Assembly: GCA_017624855.1 (NCBI GenBank)
Contig: JAGAMF010000005.1
Coordinates: forward strand, 1-64,000
DNA length: 64,000 nucleotides
Origin: Lachnospiraceae bacterium
Lineage (GTDB): Bacteria; Bacillota; Clostridia; Lachnospirales; Lachnospiraceae
Reading direction: 5' to 3'
The translations under genes and the position numbers were made by a program. The notes under the pieces are model-generated. The model made no database searches and was not told the DNA's origin. It saw nothing but the letters and a program-made list of their open reading frames with translations. Position 1 is the first letter of the stretch; every line of letters begins with the position of its first letter. Positions 25,818-33,474 of the stretch are shown in pieces.

Positions 25818-26846
25818 ATGAAAAAAATAATATGTATGTTATTGGTAAGTACGCTGGTTTTGGCAACTCCCATGACGGTGTTTGCTACCCAGGACGGCAT
25901 TGTAACTTATGAAAGCGGGGAGGCAACTTCCGAAATGACGGAGGAAGAGATTGCGGATGCCATTGTGGAGAACGACAATAAGCCCTATCTCGCGTTGGGT
26001 GCGGATTTATCCGAGGAACAGCTTCAGATTGTTTTGGATAAAATGGGTATCGCCAAAGAGGATTTGGAAGATTACAATGTGGTCTACATTACCAATGAAG
26101 AAGAGCATGAATATCTGGACGGTTACATCGACAGCTCCGTAATCGGAACCAACGCACTTTCCTGCGTTATGGTAAAAGAAACCGATGCCGGAAGCGGGCT
26201 TCGTCTTACTACAATGAATATAAACTATTGTACCATCAACATGTACCGTAATGCGTTGATTACCGCCGGTGTGGAGAATGCGGACATCCTTGTGGTGGGT
26301 CCCTTTCCCCTTAGCGGAACCGCAGCCTTAATCGGAGCCATGAAGGCTTATGAAGAGATGAGTGGCGAAGAGTTGGACGAAGCGGCCAAAACCGCGGCTT
26401 TGGCGGAGTTGGTGGTTACCGGTGATGTGGTAAGCAGCGGTGAAAGCGAAGAAGAAGCCGACAAGCTTCAGGATGTAATGGATTATGTTAAGGCAGAAGT
26501 CATTGCCGGAGACATTACGGATTGGGATGCCATTCTCGACATTATTGAGAATGCAGAGATTAAATTCGACATTACTCTTACGGATGAGCAGAAGGAGCAG
26601 ATTGCGGCACTGATGCAGAAAATTGCCGAGCTGGATATTGACCCTGTTAAACTTTTGGAGCAGGCCGGAGATTTGTATGACAAATACGGCGAAACCGTTT
26701 TGGCGGAAGCCAAGGAAATTTTGGATGGCATTTTTACGGAAGAGGTAAAAGCAAGTCTTTGGGACAGTATCAAGGATTTCTTTTCAACACTTTGGAATGC
26801 CATAACGGACTTTTTTACAGGGGCAGATTCCTCTGAGGATGAATAA
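25818..26846 (+). CDS. Secreted DUF1002 protein
   Basis: A 342-residue protein with a signal peptide of about 24 residues (MKKIICMLLVSTLVLATPMTVFA, cleavage after FA). The DUF1002 region spans about residues 55-200: YLALGADLSEEQLQIVLDKMG, YITNEEEHEYL, VGPFPLSGTAALIGAMKAYE. The C-terminal third is acidic and helical (ITLTDEQKEQIAALMQKIAELDID...) and ends near an amphipathic segment (LWDSIKDFFSTLWNAITDFFTG) that could lie on a membrane. The family is widespread in Gram-positive bacteria and has no known function. Confidence 0.85.
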   Translation: MKKIICMLLVSTLVLATPMTVFATQDGIVTYESGEATSEMTEEEIADAIVENDNKPYLALGADLSEEQLQIVLDKMGIAKEDLEDYNVVYITNEEEHEYLDGYIDSSVIGTNALSCVMVKETDAGSGLRLTTMNINYCTINMYRNALITAGVENADILVVGPFPLSGTAALIGAMKAYEEMSGEELDEAAKTAALAELVVTGDVVSSGESEEEADKLQDVMDYVKAEVIAGDITDWDAILDIIENAEIKFDITLTDEQKEQIAALMQKIAELDIDPVKLLEQAGDLYDKYGETVLAEAKEILDGIFTEEVKASLWDSIKDFFSTLWNAITDFFTGADSSEDE

Positions 26847-26890
26847 TAAAAATATAAAAGAATAGGGCTTCACCGAAAAGGAGAAATAGC

Positions 26891-27874
26891 ATGAAAGTGA
26901 CTTTTTATGGGAGAAAACCCTACGATGAAATCTGGTTTAAACCTCTCTCCGAGGAATACGGAGTAGATGTACATTTTGTGGATACGGCATTAAACGAAGA
27001 AACCCTGGTTTTGGCGCAGGGGAGTCAGGCAGTTTGCATTTTCGTAAACGACCCGGTAAATGCCGCCATGATAGATAAAATGCACACCATGGGCATAAAA
27101 GCCATTCTTTTACGGTGTGCGGGCTACAACCATGTAGATTTAAAAGCGGCAAAGGGCAAGGTAGAGGTGCTTCGTGTGCCCAGCTACTCCCCGGATGCGG
27201 TGGCGGAATATGCCATGGGACTTTTCCTGTGCATCAACCGTAACATTCACCGAGCTTATATCCGCAGCCGTGACTTTAACATGAACATTAACGGCCTGAT
27301 GGGTGCGGATCTTTCCGGCAAAGTGGCCGGCGTAGTAGGTACCGGCAAAATCGGTCAGTCCATGATTCGCATTTTAAAAGGGTTTAACATGAAGATTCTT
27401 GCCTATGACCCTTACCCTGTTTCGAGCTTGGATGTGGAATATGTCAGCATGGAAGAATTGGTAAAACAGGCGGATGTCATTACCTTACATTGTCCGTTGA
27501 CAAGCGATACCAAGCACTTGATTAATAAGCAGACCATCGGCTTAATGAAGAAAAACGTGTATTTAATCAACACTTCACGAGGTGCCTTGATTAATACGGA
27601 CGATTTGATTGACGCTCTTTTGGATAAAAAATTCGCCGGCGTGGCTTTGGATGTATATGAGGAAGAAGAAGGGCTCTTTTATGAGGACCGTTCCAATGAG
27701 ATTATCAGGGACGACAATCTTGCCCGCCTCATGACTTTCCCCAATGTAATGGTGACTTCTCATATGGGATTTTTTACGCAGGAGGCCATGGAAGCCATTG
27801 CCCGGGTAACATTAGAGAATGCGTTAAGTGTTGAACGGGGCGAAAAATCGCCGAACCGCGTAGAAGCAGAATAA
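26891..27874 (+). CDS. D-2-hydroxyacid dehydrogenase (D-lactate dehydrogenase-like)
   Basis: A 327-residue NAD enzyme of the LdhA branch. The NAD-binding motif is GKVAGVVGTGKIGQSMIRILKGF. The substrate/catalytic arginine is in VYLINTSRGALINT, the glutamate in VALDVYEEE and the catalytic histidine in VMVTSHMGFFTQEAM. The FYEDRSNEII segment is typical of D-lactate dehydrogenases, so reduction of pyruvate to D-lactate is the best guess; related 2-oxoacids are possible. The next gene starts 17 nt downstream. Confidence 0.9.
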   Translation: MKVTFYGRKPYDEIWFKPLSEEYGVDVHFVDTALNEETLVLAQGSQAVCIFVNDPVNAAMIDKMHTMGIKAILLRCAGYNHVDLKAAKGKVEVLRVPSYSPDAVAEYAMGLFLCINRNIHRAYIRSRDFNMNINGLMGADLSGKVAGVVGTGKIGQSMIRILKGFNMKILAYDPYPVSSLDVEYVSMEELVKQADVITLHCPLTSDTKHLINKQTIGLMKKNVYLINTSRGALINTDDLIDALLDKKFAGVALDVYEEEEGLFYEDRSNEIIRDDNLARLMTFPNVMVTSHMGFFTQEAMEAIARVTLENALSVERGEKSPNRVEAE

Positions 27875-27891
27875 TCGGAGTTATATTTTAT

Positions 27892-28365
27892 ATGAATGAC
27901 AATTTTGAATATGAAATCCGCGAGGCCCGATTGGATGAGTGGGAGGACGCCATGGCTCTGGCCTGGCGCACTTTTCAGAAGTTTGAGGCTTGCGAGTATT
28001 CACCGGAGGGTGTGAAGAATTTTCTTGATTTTATATCGGATAACACACTTCGTAAAATGTTTAAAATTCACGAATATCATTTATGGGTTGCTTTGGACGG
28101 AGATCGGATTATCGGTCTGATTTCCCTCCGTAGCGGCAAGCTGATTTCGCTTCTGTTTGTGGATGAAAAGTATCACAACAGAGGTGTAGGCAGGGCTTTG
28201 GTGGAGACACTGTGGGACTACCTGCGACAAAATAAGGTAAATACCTGTATTGTAAGGTCATCGCCTTACGCAGTAGGTTTTTATCATAAGCTTGGTTTTG
28301 TGGACTTGGATTGTGAGCAGGTGGATGCGGGAATCCGCTTTACGCCTATGCGAAAAGATTTGTAA
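27892..28365 (+). CDS. GNAT-family N-acetyltransferase
   Basis: A 157-residue single-domain acetyltransferase. It has LWVALDGDRIIGLISLRSGKLISLLFVDEKYHNRGVGRALVE, where HNRGVGRALV is the acetyl-CoA pyrophosphate-binding motif (Q/R-x-x-G-x-G/A), and VRSSPYAVGFYHKLGFVDLD near the C terminus. Unlike the GNAT at 1312, the C terminus is complete. It is probably co-transcribed with the dehydrogenase. The substrate is unknown. Confidence 0.88.
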   Translation: MNDNFEYEIREARLDEWEDAMALAWRTFQKFEACEYSPEGVKNFLDFISDNTLRKMFKIHEYHLWVALDGDRIIGLISLRSGKLISLLFVDEKYHNRGVGRALVETLWDYLRQNKVNTCIVRSSPYAVGFYHKLGFVDLDCEQVDAGIRFTPMRKDL

Positions 28366-28407
28366 AATAGGGGATTATAGCAAAAACAAAAAAGGGAGGA
28401 ATAATGC

Positions 28408-29238
28408 ATGGATAATCTTAAGGGAAAAGATGTATTTTATGCGATTTGCGACAGTTTAAAGTCTTTGGACCAGCGTCCCATAGATCATGGGATTCGTACC
28501 GCGTACATAATGCACAAAATGCTGGAACATACAGGAAAATACGCACCGGCTGCGCTGGCAGATTTCTTTGTGCTTGCGGCGTTACATGATATTGGTGTGT
28601 ATAAAACCGATCATATCGACAATATGCTGAATTATGAATTTAATAAGTACAGAGCACATTCTGTATTTGGATTTCTTTTGTTGAGCGAATATTTTCAGCC
28701 TATGACAGACAAAGCTAAAATGATTTTGTTCCATCGCGTAGGATACAAAAAGATTCCCAAGAAAGATTTTATGTATGGTTTTGAAACCGATGTTTTAAGT
28801 TTGGCAGAGGCAGCAGATGTATATCACCATGCCATGGGACAGACTTTTGACAGCCGTATGTTTGCTAAGCAGGTAGGCTCTAAGTATTCTCAGGAAGTAT
28901 TTGATTTACTCAATGAAGTGAACGATAAAGAAAAGATTTTCGAGAAGCTTCGCTATGAGCAGTATATGCCTGAGGTAGAAGAGATTCTGGAAAATTTGCA
29001 GTTAAACAACGAAGAAAAGCAGCAGTATCTTGATTTTGCCATGTTCTGCCTTGGTTTGCAAAGCACCAATATAAAGGCAGTTATCGTACCTGAGTGGAAA
29101 GAAGATGTGGCAAAAGTGATTGCCGCAGATAAGGCCAGTGCGCAGGAGAAATTCTGGCAGCGTTCCGACAGCATTGCGTGGAATATGGATTCCTTATACA
29201 GCAAATACATGGCCGTATTACAGGTTTTACAGGTATAA
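28408..29238 (+). CDS. HD-domain phosphohydrolase-like protein
   Basis: A 276-residue soluble protein with an HD/HD-GYP-type domain: the metal-binding pair is in ALHDIGVYKTDHID (about residue 65), and further histidines are in KYRAHSVFGFLLL and MILFHRVGYKK. It lacks a full HD-GYP signature. The C-terminal 110 residues are helical and conserved in no way I recognise. Members of the superfamily hydrolyse nucleotides or cyclic dinucleotides; the substrate here is unknown. The start at 28408 is set by AAGGGAGG; a nearby ATG at 28404 is out of frame and stops at once. Confidence 0.75.
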   Translation: MDNLKGKDVFYAICDSLKSLDQRPIDHGIRTAYIMHKMLEHTGKYAPAALADFFVLAALHDIGVYKTDHIDNMLNYEFNKYRAHSVFGFLLLSEYFQPMTDKAKMILFHRVGYKKIPKKDFMYGFETDVLSLAEAADVYHHAMGQTFDSRMFAKQVGSKYSQEVFDLLNEVNDKEKIFEKLRYEQYMPEVEEILENLQLNNEEKQQYLDFAMFCLGLQSTNIKAVIVPEWKEDVAKVIAADKASAQEKFWQRSDSIAWNMDSLYSKYMAVLQVLQV

Positions 29239-29305
29239 AATATTTAACACAGGAAAGAGGCTTGTCTTTGTTTCATCATAAAAGAATAAGCCGGGAGGAA
29301 AGTAC

Positions 29306-30094
29306 ATGAAGTGGTTATTTGATTCGGAAGGCCCCTTTATCAGTGGGTTAAGCAGAATCTTTGATGTTATGTTTTTGGCATTGCTTACTTTTGTTTGTTG
29401 CATTCCCATTGTAACGGCGGGAGCGGCAATTTCAGCCATGTATGACATTATGATAAAAATGGTTTTAGATAGAGATCATGGTGTTTTTAAGCCGTATTTT
29501 GCAGCCTTTGCCAAGAATTTTAAAAAGGGAACCCTGATTTGGCTGATTTGCCTTGCGGGTATTGCATTTATCGGCGCAAACTTTTATTTGTTGTCCGTTG
29601 AATTTGAAGGAATCAACAATACAGTACTTTCTGTTGTTTTGGTTCTGGTGTTTATCCTTACCTTGCTTATGGGATTCACAATTATTTATGCATTTCCTTT
29701 GCAGGCCCGTTACGAAAATAAAGTAGGAACTACCTTAAAAAATGCGCTTTTTATCAGTATTGTGCAGTTTCCCCGTTCCATCGGATTGCTGTTCATGAAC
29801 GGTATTGTGATTGCATTGGCATTTCTTGCCCCCGGAGTCATTCCCATGTTGCTTTATTTGGAATTCTCGGTGGTGGGTTATGTTACCGCTCACAATATGG
29901 TTAAGGTATTTGTCGCCTTGGGTGATAAAGATGCCAAGAAGAGAAGCGCGGACGAAGATATGGAAGTTGCCAAGGAGGCTGAAGAGGCCGAGGAAGAGAG
30001 CAATTTTGAAGAAAAGGCGGAGAATTCTGCCACAACTGCGGATAATTGTGAAGAAAAAGTGAATTCCACGGAAGAAACCACGGATTCCGAATAA
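29306..30094 (+). CDS. YesL-like membrane protein (DUF624)
   Basis: A 262-residue protein with about five membrane segments in the first 205 residues. It starts with the family's typical DSEGPFISGLSRIFDVMFLALLTFVCCIPIVTAGAA and has YAFPLQARYEN in the middle. A very acidic tail of 50 residues (glutamate-rich, from DEDMEVAKEAEE) follows, which is not typical of the family and may be disordered. YesL-type proteins are often encoded with sugar ABC transporters; here a multi-sugar ATPase gene is next. The role is unknown. Confidence 0.85.
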   Translation: MKWLFDSEGPFISGLSRIFDVMFLALLTFVCCIPIVTAGAAISAMYDIMIKMVLDRDHGVFKPYFAAFAKNFKKGTLIWLICLAGIAFIGANFYLLSVEFEGINNTVLSVVLVLVFILTLLMGFTIIYAFPLQARYENKVGTTLKNALFISIVQFPRSIGLLFMNGIVIALAFLAPGVIPMLLYLEFSVVGYVTAHNMVKVFVALGDKDAKKRSADEDMEVAKEAEEAEEESNFEEKAENSATTADNCEEKVNSTEETTDSE

Positions 30095-30264
30095 GAAAAA
30101 GTATATTTCATGTATAAAATCTTGGGCAAGTTGTATAGTCAAAGTAAAAATGATTGTGCAAATTGCTCAGGGTTTTTTGATTTTATAGTGATTATCGGCA
30201 TTTTGACAAGGATTTCAGTGAAAAATTGTGTAATTGTAGCATGGTATTTTCACACCTTTTTTTA

Positions 30265-30270
30265 TATAAT
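30265..30270 (+). promoter_or_regulatory. Candidate -10 box of the ABC ATPase gene
   Basis: A consensus TATAAT in the 231-bp gap 30095-30325; no good -35 box is seen at the proper distance. A separate TTGACA lies at 30203-30208. No terminator is clear in the gap, and nothing else was recognised there. Confidence 0.4.
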
Positions 30271-30325
30271 CTATAAAGACGCGGTTCCTTGTGAACCATA
30301 TTAAAAACAATCAGGAGGCAATAAA

Positions 30326-31438
30326 ATGGCAGGATTATCCTTAAAAAACGTATGTAAAGTATATCCTAACGGATTTGAAGCTGTTAAGGATTTCAACCTT
30401 GAAATCTCAGATCAGGAATTTATCATCTTCGTAGGACCTTCAGGATGTGGTAAGTCTACTACACTTCGTATGATCGCAGGTCTTGAAGATATCAGTTCAG
30501 GTGAATTAAGAATCGGTGAAAGACTCGTTAACGATGTAGAGCCTAAGGACAGAGATATCGCGATGGTATTCCAGAACTACGCTTTGTATCCTCATATGAC
30601 AGTATATGAAAACATGGCTTTCGGTCTTAAGTTAAGAAAGGTACCGAAGGACGAAATCGATAAGATGGTTAAAGAAGCAGCTAAGATTCTTGACTTAACT
30701 CCGTTGTTAGACCGTAAGCCTAAGGCTTTATCCGGTGGTCAGAGACAGCGTGTTGCTATGGGTCGTGCAATCGTTCGTAACCCTAAGGTATTCCTTATGG
30801 ACGAGCCTTTGTCAAACTTGGATGCTAAGTTGCGTGTACAGATGCGTATCGAAATCGCTAAGTTACATCAGAGATTAGGTACCACCATCATCTATGTAAC
30901 ACATGACCAGACAGAAGCTATGACACTTGGTACAAGAATCGTAGTTATGAAGGATGGTGTTATCCAGCAGGTTGACACACCTCAGAACCTTTATGACAAG
31001 CCTCAGAACTTGTTCGTAGCAGGTTTCATGGGATCACCTCAGATGAACTTCCTTGATGCAATCGTAGAAGTACAGGGCGAAACAGCATACCTTAAGGTAG
31101 CTGGTCACGCTATTCCTCTTCCTCCCGCTAAGTCTAAGAAGTTAATCGAAGGCGGCTATGACGGAAGAAGCGTAACATTCGGTATCCGTCCTGAAGATGT
31201 ATATGATAGCGAAATGTATGTTGAAACTTCACCTATGAGCGTATTCGAATCTACCATTAAGGTATACGAATTACTTGGTGCAGAAGTTTACTTATACTTC
31301 GATCTTGAAATGTTCCCTATGACTGCAAGAGTTGATTCAAGAACTACTGCAAGACCCGGAGATGTTATCAAGTTCGCTATGGATGTTGAAAAGATCCATG
31401 TATTCGATAAGGAAACAGAACAGGTTATCACAAACTAG
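30326..31438 (+). CDS. Sugar ABC transporter ATP-binding protein (MsmX/UgpC type)
   Basis: A 370-residue ATPase of carbohydrate importers. Walker A is VGPSGCGKSTTLRMIAG, the Q-loop is AMVFQNYALYPHM, the signature is LSGGQRQRVAMGRA, Walker B is VFLMDEPLSNLDAKLR and the switch histidine is in YVTHDQTEA. The C-terminal regulatory TOBE/MalK-like domain (about 235-370) is complete. No permease or binding protein gene is adjacent; in Firmicutes such stand-alone ATPases (MsmX) serve several sugar importers. The strongly biased codons suggest high expression. Confidence 0.94.
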   Translation: MAGLSLKNVCKVYPNGFEAVKDFNLEISDQEFIIFVGPSGCGKSTTLRMIAGLEDISSGELRIGERLVNDVEPKDRDIAMVFQNYALYPHMTVYENMAFGLKLRKVPKDEIDKMVKEAAKILDLTPLLDRKPKALSGGQRQRVAMGRAIVRNPKVFLMDEPLSNLDAKLRVQMRIEIAKLHQRLGTTIIYVTHDQTEAMTLGTRIVVMKDGVIQQVDTPQNLYDKPQNLFVAGFMGSPQMNFLDAIVEVQGETAYLKVAGHAIPLPPAKSKKLIEGGYDGRSVTFGIRPEDVYDSEMYVETSPMSVFESTIKVYELLGAEVYLYFDLEMFPMTARVDSRTTARPGDVIKFAMDVEKIHVFDKETEQVITN

Positions 31439-31448
31439 TGATTATTAT

Positions 31449-31477
31449 AAAAAGGTGTACGAAAGTACACCTTTTTT
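31449..31477 (+). terminator. Intrinsic terminator after the sugar ATPase gene
   Basis: AAAAAGGTGTAC, GAAA loop, GTACACC and six T; the A and T runs extend the stem. Confidence 0.93.
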
Positions 31478-31600
31478 GTTATACAAAAGTGGTTGTTTCA
31501 CATGAAATACCGGTCTGTTATTGCCGATGGCAGCAGTATATTATTTAATGCATTTGTTTGTGCAAAGTTTTGGTTAATTAAAAATTTTTATAAAAATATC

Positions 31601-31629
31601 TTGACAATCAAAGGAAACTTTTTTATTAT
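31601..31629 (+). promoter_or_regulatory. Promoter of the leucine-type T-box leader
   Basis: Consensus TTGACA (31601-31606), 17-bp spacer and TATTAT (31624-31629). Transcription would start about 15-20 nt before stem I of the leader. Confidence 0.7.
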
Positions 31630-31649
31630 GTAAAACAGTTAAATAAACA

Positions 31650-31916
31650 AATGCGATGAAGGAATTATGCGTCGTTTGGCAGTTTCAGAAAGTCGGCGGT
31701 TGATGCGAGCCGATACCTAAGAACGAAGGCAGTCTCACTCCGGAGCAGAATTCTCGAACAAGATTGATTCAGTAAAGAATTCCGGCAAGCACCGTTATCA
31801 GAGCTGCGAATATGATGGTATTCGTAATGAGTGACTGTATTGACAGTAATGTGGGTGGTACCGCGGTAAATTGATTTATCGTCCCTAGAATCCGGAAGGA
31901 TTCTAGGGAATTTTTT
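31650..31916 (+). ncRNA. T-box leader, specifier reads CUC (leucine)
   Basis: A canonical T-box, GGGTGGTACCGCGG at 31853-31866, is followed by a terminator (TCCCTAGAATCC 31882-31893, GGAA, GGATTCTAGGGA 31898-31909, T run to 31916) whose 5' side (TCGTCCCTA) is the usual competing antiterminator partner. TGGT fits a tRNA with discriminator A. In stem I, CUC-A-CUCCG-GAGCA aligns with the GGC-A-UUCUU-GAGCA of the glyQS leader, placing the specifier CUC at 31734-31736. CUC is the leucine specifier of known ilv-leu leaders and agrees with the LeuA-like gene that follows. The leader should turn on transcription when tRNA-Leu is uncharged. Confidence 0.92.
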
Positions 31917-31942
31917 ATTTTATAAAAAAGGAGAGAAAGAAA

Positions 31943-33367
31943 ATGAAGAAAATCAGTATTGCAGACATGACAATCAGAGAAAGCTCAGAAAAAGCTGAAT
32001 TTTCAATGAGCTTCAAAGAAAAAATGGAGGTTGCCAAGCAGCTCGAAAAGAGAAATATCGACATTATCGAGATGCCCAATGTAGCCAAGGATAAAACAGA
32101 TGCCCTACTGGTAAAATCACTCTCCCCCATGATAAAAGAAAGCATTTTATCCGTTGGCGCAGGAATCTGCAAGGAAGAAGTAGATAAGGCATGGGATGCC
32201 GTATCAAGTGCGGCAAGGCCCAGAATCCGCATCTGTGCACCCACTTCCGCAGTTCAGATGGAGTTCATCTGCGGAAAGAAGCCTGCCAAAGTTTTAGAAG
32301 CTGTAAAAGAAGTAGTGGCATATGCCAAGAGCAAATGCAACGATATCGAATTCTCCGCACAGGATGCTACCAGAAGCGAAATGCCTTTCTTATGTCAGGT
32401 AATCGAAGCGGCAATTGAGAACGGAGCAACAACCATTGATATTTGCGATACAGCAGGTATCATGTTCCCGGAAGAATTCAAGAAGTTCATCGAAGAAATT
32501 AAGGCTAATGTGCCGGCAATGGAAAATGTAACCGTTTCCGCAACCTGCTGTGATGAATTGAATGTTGCAAATGCCAATGTTTTTGCGGCAGCTCAGGCCG
32601 GTGTAAGCCAGATTAAAGCAAGCTTAATCGGCAACGCAACCCCTTCCTTGGAGACTGTGGTGCATACCATAACCATGAAGGGTGACGCAATGGGCGTTGA
32701 GTGTGGCGTATCTCAGGGCGAGTTGGCAAGAGCCGTTCGTCAGATGACATGGCTTGACAGCAATAAGAAGACAGGTAAAACTCCTTTTGACGAGACCACA
32801 GGAAGCGATGCTCATGAAGATGTTAATCTTACCGCTCAGGCAGATATCGCAGCAGTAATTAAGGCAGTGAAAAAGTTAGGCTATGAGCTTTCGGATGATG
32901 ATAACGCTAAGGTATTCAAGGAATTCAAGCGTGTATCTGCTAAAAAGCCCGTAGGCGCCAAGGAATTGGAAGCAATCATTGCAACCGCAGCACTTCAGGT
33001 GCCTCCCACCTATCAGTTAGTGGATTATGTAATCAACAGCGGTAACATTATTACCCCTACCGCGCAGGTTACTTTGGATAAAAAGGGTACTCCCATGAAG
33101 GGATTAAGTTCAGGTGACGGCCCTATTGAAGCAGCACTTCTCGCTATCGAAATGATTGTTGGACACCACTACGATTTGGAAGATTTCCAGATTCAGTCCG
33201 TAACCGAAGGTAGTGAAGCTGTAGGTTCCGCTTTTGTTAAGATTCGCGTAGGTAACAAGGTTTATTCCGGTAACGGTATTTCCACCGACATCATCGGCGC
33301 AAGTATTCGTGCATATGTGAATGCATTAAACAAAATCGTACACGAAGAGCAGAACGCAAATCAGTAA
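31943..33367 (+). CDS. LeuA-like protein lacking the HxH metal motif
   Basis: A 474-residue homologue of 2-isopropylmalate synthase. The TIM barrel (about 1-270) keeps FSAQDATRSE (137-146) and CDTAGIMFPEEF (168-179). But the signature DTTLRDGEQ reads D8-M-T-I-R12-E13-S-S-E, so the metal aspartate is glutamate. The HCHND segment reads T201-C-C203-D204-E205, so both metal-binding histidines are gone. GERAGN is shortened to G230-N231. The C-terminal regulatory (leucine-binding, LeuA_dimer) domain, about 350-470, is well kept: SSGDGPIEAALLAIEMI and STDIIGASIRAYVNALNK. A normal condensation with acetyl-CoA therefore looks doubtful; a sensor, a subunit or a changed reaction are possible. It sits behind the leucine T-box, 107 nt before the ligase fusion. 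Confidence 0.85.
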   Translation: MKKISIADMTIRESSEKAEFSMSFKEKMEVAKQLEKRNIDIIEMPNVAKDKTDALLVKSLSPMIKESILSVGAGICKEEVDKAWDAVSSAARPRIRICAPTSAVQMEFICGKKPAKVLEAVKEVVAYAKSKCNDIEFSAQDATRSEMPFLCQVIEAAIENGATTIDICDTAGIMFPEEFKKFIEEIKANVPAMENVTVSATCCDELNVANANVFAAAQAGVSQIKASLIGNATPSLETVVHTITMKGDAMGVECGVSQGELARAVRQMTWLDSNKKTGKTPFDETTGSDAHEDVNLTAQADIAAVIKAVKKLGYELSDDDNAKVFKEFKRVSAKKPVGAKELEAIIATAALQVPPTYQLVDYVINSGNIITPTAQVTLDKKGTPMKGLSSGDGPIEAALLAIEMIVGHHYDLEDFQIQSVTEGSEAVGSAFVKIRVGNKVYSGNGISTDIIGASIRAYVNALNKIVHEEQNANQ

Positions 33368-33474
33368 AATATAAAGCATAGTAAGCCAAATAATAAGATT
33401 TGACTAAATTGCAGAGATGATTTTTATTGCTGTAGAAGAATAAGAATTTAAATCGTAAAAATAGGAGATAAAAC

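Noticed and set aside
30110..30304. A 64-codon frame before the sugar ATPase gene
   Set aside because: No ribosome binding site, overlaps the promoter region, and the peptide is not recognised.
31943..33367. Plain annotation as functional leuA
   Set aside because: The metal-binding HxH and the RDG signature are both altered, so calling it an ordinary 2-isopropylmalate synthase is not supported.
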